From Zizania palustris (Eukaryota > Streptophyta > Magnoliopsida > Poales > Poaceae): a DNA stretch of 64,000 nt. The notes beneath the pieces are model-generated. The model ran no database searches, was not told where the DNA came from, and worked only from the letters and a program-made list of their open reading frames with translations. Both the position numbers and the translations under genes were made by a program. Shown here piece after piece: positions 10,836 to 22,151 of this stretch; the stretch's first letter is position 1, and every line of letters begins with the position of its first letter. The stretch lies in the NCBI GenBank assembly GCA_019279435.1, contig JAAALK010000285.1:67566865-67630864 (forward strand), in the 5' to 3' direction.

Positions 10836-12299
10836 CTAGCCTTTAAGCAACCTGAGAAGCTGGTTCTTCAAGAGAAAATCAAATATTTTATCGCACTTAG
10901 TTATATCAAACGAGTATTTGACTTCGCTAGGCCGACTCTTGGTAGTCCAAACCCATTCGGCCACATACATGTCAGCCGAATCTTCTTCCTCCTCCGATTC
11001 TTCCTCGTCGGAGTGCTCCATGACGTGGACTTCAGCCCTAGGCTTGTTAAATGTTTTAATAAACTTTTTATCCTTCGCTCGGCCTTCCTGGACCAGAGCC
11101 TGTTGTAAGACTTGGCTCAGTTCTAAAAAGTTTTGGTTGTCTAGCCTTTCTTTAATCTCAGAATGCAACCCGTTGAAAGCTAGATCCGCCAAATCCCTCT
11201 CTGAAATATTGAGACTAAAACATCGGTTGTTGGTATCTCTAAAGCACTTGATATACTCTGAGACACTCTCACTAGATTTATGTTTAACCGACATCAAGTG
11301 CGAAAGCCTAAGTTCTGTCTCACCCGTATAAAATAGTCGTGGAACTTTTGTTCTAATTCAGCCCACATTTAGAACGAGTTCGACGGGAGCACCGAAAACA
11401 AAGTGAAAGCAGTGCTCGATAGAGAAAGAGAAAATAGTCTAAGTTTTAAAGCATCCGACCCACTAGCTTCTCCACACTGTGTTAAGAACTGGCTGACATG
11501 CTCTAGTATGGTTTCGCTACCCTCATTGTCGAACTTGGTGAATTTAGGGACTCTATACCCGCGATGGTATGGTATAGTGTCAAAATGGTCGGGGTACGGC
11601 TTTCGGTAAACCCAAGCCCGACCCCTAGGTACGAAGCCGGTGGACTCCCTAAAAAGTGCGCGGATCTGCTCCTCAATGTCATCCTAGCCTCCCATCTGCG
11701 TGTGTCTCTCATGTGGAGGCGCGACATGCGGTGGTATGTTGGCATGTCGGCTAGGGGGTCTTCCTCACGTGCTATCTCTGGGTGCATGACATGTTCAAGC
11801 CTATGAGTTTGTGCATGCGGTGCAAGCAACGCAGAAAGAACGGGCGCAGGTGTAGGTGGCGTGCAATAAATAGGGCTAGCTTGGACATGTGCGTAGTGGC
11901 TTGTCTCGGTCGTATATGTTGAGAGCTAACTGCCGATTCTAAACGGTTGGCTAGCGAAGCACTAACAGCTTGATCTACCGATGCAGATATTTTTTGCTCA
12001 ATCTCTAGAGAAGATAAAGAAGGCGAAGCTAGTGTTATCTGGGTCTGAGCGAGGATGGGGATATTGACGTCGCGCTTGATGAAGCCCGCGCGTGTCTTGA
12101 CGTAGCTCCCAAGCATGAGGTCTTGTAGTGCCTTCATCTTTGCCTCGATCTCTACTTGGTCTTCTTTGGGGATGTCTTCAAGGGTAGGCATCACGATGTT
12201 GCGGTTGTCAATATTTGCGCCTCCCATGGGATCAATCGGCGATGTAGATGTAGTAGTCATTGTAGATGTTCCTGTGACTGATGTAGATGTACTCATCAT
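10836..12299 (-). pseudogene. gag: Gag core of Gypsy element D1
   Basis: ATG at 12,299, just after the primer-binding site, opens MMSTSTSVTGTSTMTT, a Ser/Thr-rich leader, then MPTLEDIPKEDQVEIEAKM. The frame shifts near 11,900 and again near 11,500. The gag core then reads SESVSEYIKCFRDTNNRCFS and ERDLADLAFNGLHSEIKERL, the block typical of the plant retrotransposon-gag domain, followed by an acidic stretch (SDEEESEEEEDSADMY). It builds the capsid of the particle. Decayed by several frameshifts; the domain order and the neighbouring PBS and protease make the identification secure. Confidence 0.8.
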
Positions 12300-12312
12300 G
12301 TTTGCGTAGCCT

Positions 12313-12332
12313 TCCCCAGTGGAGTCGCCAAA
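12313..12332 (-). other. Primer-binding site of D1
   Basis: On the reverse strand, TTTGGCGACTCCACTGGGGA lies five bases after the LTR end. A close copy follows the D4 LTR fragment at 52,479-52,498. Confidence 0.8.
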
Positions 12333-12337
12333 AAGTG

Positions 12338-13687
12338 TGTTGACACGAAAACGTGCCCCCACACTTGGGTCAGTTCGACGATACAAAAGTGTGCAGATAA
12401 TTAGGGACAAGCCTAAGCGTAACACAACACTGACTTCACGTTCCGACTACCCTTAATAGTGGCAAGGGGGTGGAGTCGCCAGGTAATCAGATAACACAGA
12501 AATAATCCAATTAGCCGAAAGAAATATATAAATAAAATAAACCACCCAACTGAACGGAGCCTAACTGGTTCAAAGTGTATCGCGCAAAGGGTTCACCAAA
12601 AGAGGCCTTCGGTGTCTGGTGCAAAGGGTCTCACCGAGGTAGTCTTGGCCGCTCAGACTGATCTGGCTAAAGGCAGGCTCCGAATAGATCTCGACGCGAA
12701 ATCACCTCCGAATAGCAAGGTTCGGTGTGAAGTCTCTGACGCGACAAAAAATACTCTGACACAACTTGTTGGCGTGACTTCGTCTGGTGCGAAGTGTAGG
12801 CATGACGAAGCCTGATGCGACGAAGTCTGCTGCAAAGCGCTCTGGCGTGTGGAACTTGGTCAAACCGACAACAGCGTGACGGGTCCGGCATGGGCAGTCA
12901 AAGTAGGGGTTCCACCGAAGGGTGTTCTGGCATCTTTCGAAACTAGTTTCCTGGCTCCGGACACCTCCGGCGAAGAGCTCTAAGCGTCAAAACCTACAAC
13001 AGAACTGATATCAATTGCCAATTCGGCCTAGGGACCGAATTTGCTAAGCATTGCATTAGGGAAACGAAGGTAGCAATCTATTACGTAGATTAACGGATAC
13101 TTCACAGGCGAAGTAACAAGGCGATAGCAATCTGTTACGTAGATTAATGGGTACTTCACGAGCGAAGTAACAAGGCTTACCATGGTTTCAACGTGGCCGG
13201 CATGGGTTTCTAGGCAAACCCACAAAGGTAGTGCATGAAAATAAATGAAAAGTAAAGGTACAGTTCAAACTAGGATTTGAAGTTGATTTGTGTTGGGGGT
13301 TCTAATGAACCAACCTCACCCCTATATTTATAGGGGCTAGTCTTCTTATCTCTAAGGTTAATCTGGTAGGATTCGGCCTATCAAGTTTAGGGATAAAAAC
13401 AGCTAGAATCAGACTCAAACTCTATCTCCGAAGCTGGCCCGAAGTGGGCCTTCGGAAGGCTAGCCGAAGCCTGCTCCTCGGGCCGAAGCTTCGGTGAGGC
13501 AGGCCTCCAGAGGGCCTTCGGGACGAAGGTAGAAGTCTGCTAAAAAGGCCTCAAAAACCCAATGTTCATTGGGCCTTCAGCCTTGTAAGGCTTCAGCCTA
13601 TTCCAGGACTTGTGTATTTTTAGCCCAAATTACCAAAATTGATATTTTGACAATCTTGACCATTAATGCCATTTTTTGCTATCAACA
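12338..13687 (-). repeat. 5' LTR of Gypsy element D1
   Basis: A 1,350-bp LTR, reverse orientation: it starts TGTTGATAGCAAAAAATGGC at 13,687 and ends GTTTTCGTGTCAACA at 12,338. A near-equal copy is the solo LTR at 15,651-17,023. A TATA-like box (TATAAATA, reverse strand) is near 13,325-13,335. It is inserted in the RNase H of the Tork-like Copia. The right flank is GAGGT; the left target copy is lost with the truncated element. Confidence 0.9.
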
Positions 13688-14548
13688 GAGGTCCACTAGG
13701 TTGGATGCACTAGGAACAACACCCTTCTCAGAAACAAACTTTCTGATCCATATGGCCTTCTTCGCAGCTTCTGAAGCGGCGATATACTTAGCTTCTGTTG
13801 TAGAATCAGCCACCGTCTCTTGCTTGGAACTCTTCCAACTCAGTGCGCCTCGATTGAGGGAGAACACAAAGCCAGATTGCGATCGAGAATCATCTTTATC
13901 TGTCTGAAAGCTAGCATCCGTGTAACCACTTACAACGAGCTCCTCTTCACCATTGTATACTAGGAACATTCCCTCAGTCCTTCTCAAGTACTTGAGGATA
14001 CTCTTTACTACAGCCTGGTGATTTTCACCTGGGTTCGATTGGTACCTGCTCATAACACTAAGAGCATATGACACATCTGGGCATGTACATAGCATGGCAT
14101 ACAAGATGGATCCAATTGCGGAGGCATACGGGATCACACTCATCTTCTCTAGCTCATCGGGGGTCATAGCACAATGAGTGTTACTAAGAGAAATGCCATG
14201 TGACATTGGCAGAAAACATTTCTTAGAATTCTGCATTTTGAACTGTTTCAAAACCTTATCAATAAACATACTTTGGCTTAATCCAATTAACCGTTTTGAT
14301 CTAACTCTATAGATCTTTATGCCCATAATGTATGCTTCCTTTCGAAGATCTTTCATCGAGAAATTGTTTTTCAATGAAGTCTTGATAGCATTCAAGAGAG
14401 GAATGTAATTTCTGATCAACAATATGTCATCCACATATAAGACCAGAAATACAAGTAAGCTCCCACTAGCCTTCTCGTAAACATAAGGCTCTTCTTCATT
14501 CTTGATGAAGCCAAACCCTTTGACTACCTCATCAAAGCGAAGATTCTA
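13688..14548 (-). pseudogene. pol: RT palm and RNase H of a Tork-like Copia element
   Basis: The reverse frame contains the RT active site YVDDILL near 14,434, followed by NNFSMKDLRKEAYIMGIKIY and RLIGLSQSMFIDKVLKQFKM. Then come the connection block PYASAIGSILYAMLCTCPDV and the RNase H segments GYTDASFQTDKDD (catalytic Asp), SWKSSKQETVADSTTEAKY (catalytic Glu) and IAASEAAKKAIWIRKF. This is the end of a Copia Gag-Pol; the wording of the motifs is what I know from the Tork lineage (inference). It is cut at 13,688 by the D1 insertion, after which the final RNase H residues and 3' LTR are absent. Confidence 0.85.
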
Positions 14549-15540
14549 GCTCCGAGAAGCTTGCTTCACTCTATAAATGGACTTTAGCAACTTGCAAACT
14601 TTCCTAGCATTTCTTGGACCATCAAGACCTTCAAGTTGTGTCATGTACACATCCTCACTTAGGTTTCCATTTAGGAAAGTCATCTTGACATCCATTTTAC
14701 ATATTTCATAATCATAAAACACAGTAATAGCTAGGATGATCCGAATAGACTTAAGGATGGCGGCGGGCGAAAACGTTTCCTCATAATCAACACCTTGAAT
14801 CTGCCTGAAACCTTTCGCCACTAATCGTGCCTTATACATGTGAACATTTCCATCAACGTCTATCTATTTCTTGAAGATCCATTTACACTCAATTATTTTT
14901 ACATCATCGACCAAGTTCCAAACTTGGTTTACTCACATGGACTCCAACTCGGATCCATTGGTTCCAAGCCATTTCTCAGAGTCTGGTCCCATCACTGCTT
15001 CTGCATATGTCTTGGGCTCGTTGTTGTACAACAACAACATGTCATGATGCCCAGGGTTCAAGAACATGTACCTCTCTGATGCATGGAATACTCTCTAAGA
15101 CCATCGTGGGGCTGGCATATCTATAACAGGGTCTGCAACAGCTTGCGCCTCCTGCTCTAGTTCAGTGGGAACTGTAACACTTTCCTGTGGCTCTCGAACC
15201 TCTTCGAGATGCACTGTCCTCCCACTAACCTCTTTCGTGAGAAACTCTTTCTCATGAAATACGCCATTCCGAGCGACAAACTCTTTGCCCTCTTCTCTAT
15301 TATAGAAATAGTATCCTTTGGTTTCCCTAGGATACCCCACAAAGAAGCACTTGCCAGACTTAGACTAAGCCTGTCAGACGTCATACGTTGACAGATGCCT
15401 CACATCCCCAAATCTTTAGAAAAGACAAACTGGGATGCCTCCCAAACCACATCTCATACGGCATCTTCTATACTGACTTAGATTGAACTCTATTAATCAT
15501 GAAAGCTGCAGTTTATAGAGCGTGACCCTAAAAGGATAAT
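14549..15540 (-). pseudogene. pol: RT fingers and integrase-RT linker of the Tork-like Copia
   Basis: At 14,546-14,839 the reverse frame reads KARLVAKGFRQIQGVDYEET, FSPAAILKSIRIILAI and KMDVKMTFLNGNLSEDVYM, the Copia RT N-terminal fingers, with the catalytic Asp of MDVK. The 15,095-15,340 frame (GYPRETKGYYFYNREEGKEF) is the integrase C-terminal region, where the sequence folds back into the acidic linker before RT. Stops and frameshifts separate the pieces. The C-terminal core of the integrase follows at 15,541-15,650. Confidence 0.75.
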
Positions 15541-15650
15541 GGAAGATCAGTGTGACTCATCATGGACCACGCCATGTCCAACAAAGAGCGGTTTCTCTGC
15601 TCGGACACCCTATTCCATTGGGGCGTGCCAGGTGGAGTTAGTAGAGGAAC
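15541..15650 (-). pseudogene. pol: Integrase fragment of the Tork-like Copia (left of solo LTR)
   Basis: The reverse strand reads TPPGTPQWNRVSEQRNRSLL, the block carrying the third catalytic residue (Glu) of the integrase DDE triad. It joins directly to the fragment at 17,024 once the solo D LTR and one GAACA copy are removed. Confidence 0.8.
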
Positions 15651-17023
15651 ATGTTGACATGGAAACGTGCCCCCGAACTTGGGCCATTTCTATGATCCAA
15701 AAGCGTGTGGATACTTATGAACAAGCCTAAGCGTGACACAACACTGACATCACATTCCGACTACTCTTAACAGTGGCAATGGGGGTGGAGTCGCCAGGTA
15801 ATCAGATCACACAAAAATAATCCAATTATCCAAAAAGAAATATATAAATAAAATAAACCAGCGAGCTAAACGGGGGCTGACTAATTCAGAGTGTATCGTG
15901 CGAAGGGTTCACCGAAGGGGGCCTTCGTCATCTGGTGCGAAGGGTGCGCCGAAGGTAGTCTTCGGTGTTCGGATCGATCTGGACGAAGATAGGCTCTGAA
16001 TAGATCTCTGACGCGAAATTATCTCCGAATGACAGGGTTCGGTGCGAAGTCTCTGACACGACAAAATCCAACGCAGTGCACTGACGCGACTTTGTTCGGT
16101 GCGGAGTGTTGGCGTGACGAAGCCTAATGAGGAGTATCAGTATGATGAACCTTGTGTGAAGCAGCTTGGCACGAAGCATCTCTAGCACGCAGGACTTGAC
16201 CAGACCGACAACATCGTGATGGATCCGGCACGGGTGGACGAAGCAAGGGTTTGCCAAGGGGTGCTCTGGCAGCCTCTGAAACCAGCTTCCTAGCTCCGGA
16301 AACCTTTGGCAAAGGGGCTCTAACCATGAAACCTGCAGCAGAATATAGATCAAGTGCCAATTCGGCCTAGAGACCGAATTTACTAAGTGTTGCAGTAGAG
16401 AAACGAAGGTAGCAATCTGTTATGTAGATTAACGGATGGTTCGAAGGCGAGCCAACAAGGCGATAACAATCTGTTACGTAGATTAATGGGTACTTCACAA
16501 ACGAAGTAGCAAGGCTTACCACCATTTCGAAGTGGCCGGTGGAGGGCTTCCAGGCAAACCCACGAAGGTAGTACAGAAAGGTAAATAAACGTAAGTACGG
16601 TTCAAAGCTAGGGCTTTGTGGTTGATTTTTGTCAACACTGATGAACCGGCCTCACCCCTGTATTATAGGGGCTAGTCTTCTTTTCTCTTATACTAATCTG
16701 ATAAGATTCATCCTAATCAAGTTTAGGGATAAAAAACAATCAGAATCAGTATCAAACTCTATCTCCGAAGCTGGCCTGAAGTGGGCCTTCGGCAGGCCTA
16801 CCGAAGATTGCTCCTCAGGCCGAAGCTTCGGCGAGGCAGGCCTCCAAAGGGCCTACGGGCTAAAGCTAGCAGACTGCCAAAAGGCCTCCGAGGCCTCATG
16901 CAAAATGGGCCTTCGGCACTATAAGGCTTCAACCTGTACCAGGACTTGTGTATTTTCGACCCAAATTATCAAAATTGATATTTTAACAATCTTGACCATT
17001 AATGACATTTTTTGCTATCAACA
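15651..17023 (-). mobile_element. Solo LTR of the D Gypsy family (D2)
   Basis: A complete 1,373-bp D-family LTR (starts TGTTGATAGCAAAAAATGTC on the reverse strand, ends TCCATGTCAACA-like). It is flanked on both sides by the perfect 5-bp duplication GAACA (15,646-15,650 and 17,024-17,028). No internal region, so it is a solo LTR left by recombination between two LTRs. It splits the integrase of the Tork-like Copia and continues the host frame exactly on either side. Confidence 0.95.
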
Positions 17024-17640
17024 GAACAATTCCACAGTGCTTCAGATGATCACTAAACGCATGGCTCAAATATTCACTCCCACAATCAAATTGTAGAAAT
17101 TTAATTGTCTTTCCCGTATGATTTTGTACTTCATTCTGGAACTCATTGAACTTTTCAAAGGATTCCCACTTATGCCTCATCAAGTAGACATAACCATATA
17201 TACTAAAGTCATCGGTAAAGTGATAATGTACTGAAAGCCTTTCCTAGCCGTGTGACTCATTGTACCACACACATCAGTATGTACTATGGCCAATAGCTCA
17301 CTCACCCTCTCATTCTGTCCAATGACAGACGTCTTTGTCATTTTGCCAAGTAAGCAAGACTCGCATGTGTCATATGATTCAAAGTCAAATGACTTCAAAA
17401 GTCCATCACTATGGAGCTTCTACACGCGCTTCTCATTTATATGACCTAAACGACAATGTCAGACGTAGGTAGGATTTAAATCATTGAGTCATTGTTTCTT
17501 AGTACTAATGTTATAAATGTGTGCATCGTCAAGACTCAGAATATATAATCCATTCAATAATGGACAAACACCATAGAACATGCCATTCAAAAATATTGAA
17601 CTGTTACTAACCTCAATTAGAGAGAAGATAATCCCACCAT
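17024..17640 (-). pseudogene. pol: Pre-integrase and integrase core of the Tork-like Copia
   Basis: On the reverse strand, right to left: LNGLYILSLDDAHIYNIS, the GAG-pre-integrase block with a weak CRLGHINEKRV zinc-binding motif, LKSFDFESYDTCESCLLGKM, then HTDVCGTMSHTARKGFQY (first catalytic Asp) and FLQFDCGSEYLSHAFSDHLK (second catalytic Asp, in FDCGSEY rather than the usual SDNGGEY). Frames change at about 17,183. Upstream parts (gag and protease) are missing at about 17,640, where unrelated sequence begins. Confidence 0.8.
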
Positions 17641-17710
17641 TAAGGTGGATGTATATATATAGCCATGAGATGGGCCTAGATGACTTAGATGATATATGGG
17701 CCTTATATAT

Positions 17711-18248
17711 TGTTGGAACGACGGATCGAACCAGCAGGTTTTAGTGGAAAACAAGAGTAGTGTATTCAATGCTCTGGACTGCCTGTGTGTTACAACTGTA
17801 GTGGGGGGTATTTATAGGGCACCCCGCCCAGAGGACCAAGCGCCTCCGGGCTGCCAACGGCCACCCGACTAACCCTGACCGGTAGTACAGACAAAGAGGT
17901 ACATAGTACAGACAAGAAGATTCGACTCTGACAGCGTATCGGCCGTGTCAGATGCTTCCTGCGCCGCCCGACACGGCTCAGAAGATCGCGATCTTGTCCT
18001 TTCGCACGACCAACTGGTCCTTTTCCCGCCAAGACTCCCTTTGGGCTCGTCTTGCCGGGCCTGCCTAGAGCCCCGGACCTCCAGCCTCCAGAGGGCGGGC
18101 TCCTGCGTCCTACGCCGAAGGGCGACCCTCCGGCTTCACTCCTCTAGAAGGTGACCTCCGGTCACGCTCCTCCGGCCGGTGACCTCCGGCCATGCTCCTC
18201 CGGGGTGTGACCTCCGCCACGCTCCTCCGGAGGGTGACCTCCGCCACG
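17711..18248 (-). repeat. GC-rich LTR fragment (family X) running into the assembly gap
   Basis: On the reverse strand an LTR-like unit ends ATCCGTCGTTCCAACA at 17,711 and has a promoter-like CCCTATAAATACCCCCC near 17,805-17,821. The sequence to its left (17,641-17,710, AT-rich, ending 'ccttatatat') is no primer-binding site, so this is a 3' or solo LTR. The 5' part is lost in the run of Ns. I cannot assign a superfamily from the LTR alone. Confidence 0.5.
18148..18248 (+). repeat. Short 27-28-bp tandem repeats next to the gap
   Basis: About four units built on 'gtgacctccg(g)ccacgctcctccgg', the last cut by the gap. Such an array probably continues in the gap and may have caused it. Confidence 0.75.
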
Positions 18249-18348
18249 NNNNNNNNNNNNNNNNNNNNNNNNNNNNNNNNNNNNNNNNNNNNNNNNNNNN
18301 NNNNNNNNNNNNNNNNNNNNNNNNNNNNNNNNNNNNNNNNNNNNNNNN
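18249..18348. other. Assembly gap (100 N)
   Basis: Exactly 100 consecutive Ns, the conventional length for a scaffold gap of unknown true size. Different repeats lie on either side, so sequence of unknown length is missing. Confidence 0.95.
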
Positions 18349-18381
18349 AATAACCCTGAAGATGGAATATTTTCCCCCAAC
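18349..18381 (-). repeat. First 33 bp of a reverse-strand T-family LTR
   Basis: The reverse strand reads TGTTGGGGGAAAATATTCC, the T LTR start, from 18,381 into the gap. It abuts the 117-bp repeats of T2 without a polypurine tract. It is therefore probably the edge of another T insertion (or solo LTR), with the rest hidden in the gap. Confidence 0.65.
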
Positions 18382-18966
18382 ACCACCCTACGGATTCCAG
18401 GCTCCGGCTTGTTAGGATCCGTAGAAGAGTTTGAGGACTTTAAAAGAGCAGATTTCCAGCCTTCGGGCGCGAAGTATCTGTAAAAGAGCCGAAGGTGGCC
18501 ACCCTACGGATTCCAGGCTCTGGCTTGTTAGGATCCGTAGAAGAGTCTAAGGACTTTAAAAGAGCAGATTTCCGGCCTTCGGGCGCGAAGTATCATGTAA
18601 AAGAGCTGAAGGTGGCCACCTTACGGATTCTAGGCTCCGGCTTGTTATGATCCGTAGAAGAGTCTAAGGACTTTAAAAGAGCATATTTCTGGCCTTCGGG
18701 CGCGAAGTATCTGTAAAAGAGCCGAAGGTGGCCACCTTACGGATTCCAGGCTCCGGCTTGTTAGGATCTGTAGAAGAGTCTAAGGACTTTAAAAGAGCAG
18801 ATTTCCGGCCTTCCGGTGTAAAGTATCTGTAAAAGAGCCGAAGGTGGCCAGCCTACGGATTCTAGGCTCCGGCTTGTTAGGATCCGTAGAAGAGTCCAAG
18901 GACTTTAAAAGTTAAACAGATCTCCAGCCTACGGGCTCGAGCAATCTGTAAAAGAGTCGAAGGTGA
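18382..18966 (+). repeat. Five tandem repeats of about 117 bp (T2)
   Basis: Unit starts at 18,382, 18,499, 18,616, 18,732 and 18,848. Each begins near 'ccaccctacggattccagg', contains 'ccgtagaagag' and 'ggactttaaaagagcag', and ends 'gagccgaaggtggcca'. Two more copies of the same unit, reversed, lie in T1 at 24,778-25,009. In both elements the array sits between the pol end and the 3' end of the antisense gene. Confidence 0.93.
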
Positions 18967-20712
18967 CCAAGTAATAAGGTTTCGAGGCCCAGGCTAACGA
19001 GACACTTAAAAAAATGAAAACGAATCAAAGCTCCGAAGCGACAGATCTAACTTCGAAACTTACGAGGTAATAATACGTTCTGAAAAGGTAAATTACGAAT
19101 ATTAAGTGTGATACGAAGCATCAAGTTGTCCGACGCATCATTGTGCCCGGCGAACCCATTTGCACAACAAAGGATCCCCCACCCACAAGGAGGGGTAGAA
19201 GGGTAAAAAGCAAACAAGATACTTTCAGAACAATTCACATTAATTCATAGTATTTATACATTAGGAGAAGTTTTGGTCCAAGCCTAGGAAAAATCGAAGA
19301 CCCTGTCGGCCTCTAGAGCTACCCCTCCGACTACTCTGTCCTTCGGAGCACGAAGTTGCCGGTTTAATCCTTTTCGTCCGCGCACTTCTCTTCTTCTTCG
19401 AGGCTCGCAGTTTCTTTTGCTCTTCTTGAAGCTCGGCCTAGGTCAGAAGCCTTTCAGAGTTAACCGCCATAGGGTCTTCGGCCTGATACTCTGAATCAGA
19501 CCAATTCATATGCTCCGAAGACGAGGAAGTTTTTTCTTTCTCTTCTTCCTTGATGTAAGCTGAGACCTCTTGAAAAACTTCAAGAGGTATCTCTCCCTTG
19601 TCTCCTCGAGGAATATAGAAGCGAGAGCGGTGGTAAGGCCTTAAGCTCTCAAGGATTGTCCACTCCTTCTGGAGCCCTTCGGTAAACTCTAGTATTTCGA
19701 GGTCAGGGTTCGAAGGGTACGACAAAACCTAAAAAAGAAAGCAGAACACCCAAACGAACTTCTTGATTATAACTTTTTCATTGATTAAAGGGGCTTTACA
19801 ACAGTTTGCATACATGATGGCCCTAAGAGCTAGACCTGCGGGTCGGTTGGCGAAGCAGGGATTGCCGGAGCTGGCGACGCAGGAAGTGGTGGCCTTGTTT
19901 GTGCCTACTTCTGCCGTCGGGCCTCGTCAATCCAAGCTTTGGCCGCAGCCTTATGGTCCGACATCCAAGTTGACCGGAAGGCTTCCCAGGCCAAGGCTAC
20001 GTCCGAAGAAGGGTGCAACAGGTCTTTGGAGGTGAAGCTTCCAGGGATCGAACCCCTGACTAAACCGAGGGGGATCTGAAGGGACTCGAGGTGGCGAAGG
20101 ACTCCGATGTCGGCACACTGCTCGGAGATCTCTCCGTACCGGACGCCGGAGCTCATCATCAACGACGCTGCCACTTGATCCTCTTCAGCTTCCGATCGAG
20201 GGATTTGCTGGTTGCCACATAAGACGAAGGGCACATAGTGCCGAAGTATTCCAAGGTACCCTGAAGGGTGTCCAAGGTACGTTCTGCCGCACTAGCGTTC
20301 TTCTTCTCCGTTGCCTCTAGCCCCGCACAGTAGCAGACACCTTCGGCCACATGGAGCATTAAAGAACTCTTCTGGGGCCATCACTTGGTTAAGAGCTCCT
20401 TGGAGTTCCACCAACTGGGCGCTCGAAGTGGCCGCCGATTGACGGAGCCTTTCAACCTCCTGCCCGAAGAACTACGCGTTCGGCTTCAACCTCTTGGGCC
20501 GAAGTACGGAGCGCATCGTTGTCTTCCCTCGCCGTTCGGAGGGCTTCGTCGACCACAGCCCTAGTCCTCCGTTCCTCTTGGGCTTCCTCCTCCAACCTAA
20601 GGGATCTTTCGTCGGAGTCTTTGAGGGCGGTCTGGAGGGTGATAACCATCCTTTTGAGTCGATTAGTTTCGACCTCATTGGAAGTCGCTGCCGCTCTAGC
20701 AAGGACGAATTG

Positions 20713-20789
20713 CTGCGAAGGAAAAAGAACAAGTAAGTACCAAAGTGTTTATAATTACTAATTCGAAGTAGCTGCGGTGCTTTTCATAC
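20713..20789 (-). other. Second well-supported intron of the antisense gene
   Basis: The donor is CCCTTCAG/GTATGAAAAG and the acceptor CCTTCGCAG/CAATTCG, 77 bp long and AT-rich. It joins EARAPALNMALERAALQ to QFVLARAAATSNEVETNRL in phase 0, where the coiled coil begins. Another acceptor-like site (TTTTTTAG/GTTTTGTCG) near 19,730 suggests a further intron upstream of the last exon. Confidence 0.8.
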
Positions 20790-22074
20790 CTGAAGGGCAG
20801 CCCTTTCGAGGGCCATGTTGAGCGCCGGAGCCCTAGCTTCGCTCAGAGCAGAGACCAGGTCTGAATTGGGATATCATGGCTCTTCTCTGCCAGGGGCTCC
20901 AGGAGCGCTCGGAGGCCTACCCGGTGCTCCAGGAACGGAGCTAGCAAAGGAAGCCAATACGAAGCTTGGCGGTCGTCTGCCATGGCCTCCTCCTCCGAGT
21001 TACTGGCCAAGGTCATCGCGGGGTCGGGGCGAAGGCCGAGGCTAGACATGCTTTTACCCCTCCCCGGCACGAAGGCAGGCGCAGCGGCTGAAACAGAAGT
21101 GGCCCTTTCTTCAGCGGCTACCCCTTCGACCAGAGCCGCGTCAACAGGGGTGACCTCAGTCGTAGGTGCCGCCACAGCGGGGGCGACCTCAGTCACCGAA
21201 TACGCTCCGGCGGGCACTACTTCCGCTACCAGGTCCAGAGCATCCAAAAGAGTCGGGGGTCCACCTGGGCCACGACCCGTGAAGACGTTGGGACTTCGGG
21301 TGCAGCTGGGGCTTCGTCACCCTTCGAGGTACCTACTTTGTCAAGAAATTTGATAAGCATTTACAAGAAAAGGTTGTTGTAGGTATCAACCAAAGTAAGG
21401 GCTTCGAGATGTACCTTCGGAGGCCTGGTGAGGCAGGATCGTCAGATCATCCAGAACATTGTACATCTGGAGGATATCATAGAGGTCGTCTCCCGAAGCC
21501 CTCTCCGCCACGTTTTCCGCCGGAGCTGCGACTTCCGCCGTGACCACCCCGGTTACGGGTTAGTTGGGGGTGGTAGAGTCTGATTCCAGGTTTACGATGG
21601 TGGGCATGGGGACGCGCGTCGGATCTACCTCCGCAACCTCCCGAGCAGAAGTTCCGGCTGGGACTTCCCCTATATCTTCGTCGTCCTCCAGGAGATAATT
21701 CTCGAAGGTCGACGCCAACTGGGCGTTGGAGTCCTCGGACTCCTCGGAGGCTGAGCTTCGGGCGTCCAAGGATGAAGCTGACGAAGCAGGGGCCAGCTGC
21801 TGGAGGGATCTTCGCCACTTTCTTCTTCTTAGGCGGCGTCTTACTGGCTTTTTGGGGGGGCTCAGCGACGGCCTTCTGTTTCCGAGAGGCTGCTCCGGTC
21901 GAGGCAAAGTCCGGCAAAGGGGGGGCACCATTCCGAGAGCTCCCCACACTCTGTTGGAGCGCTCCCAACTCCCCACCAGCTCCAGCCTCTTCTGTCTCTC
22001 AGTCACCGTAGGGGCTCCGAGGACCCGTTCGGTGGCCCGAGCTATGTCTTCCGGAGCTAGCGCCAATGGAGCCA

Positions 22075-22151
22075 CTGGGGAAAAGGGTAACGTGTTATAA
22101 GTATACTATTTTCCATCATCTAACACATTACTGCAGGAGTTGAAGTCTTAC
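22075..22151 (-). other. Intron 1 of the antisense gene
   Basis: On the reverse strand the donor is CATAG/GTAAGACTT and the acceptor CCTTTTCCCCAG/TGGCTCC. Removing 77 bp joins ACC-ATA-G to TG-GCT-CCA, keeping the frame (TIVAPLALAPED). Reading into the intron instead meets a stop. This is a textbook plant intron. Confidence 0.85.

Noticed and set aside
18148..18248. CRISPR-like spaced repeats
   Set aside because: Contiguous 27-bp tandem repeats without unique spacers, in a plant repeat context.
18162..18415. Frames spanning the gap on both strands
   Set aside because: They cross the Ns and consist of tandem-repeat translation; not real.
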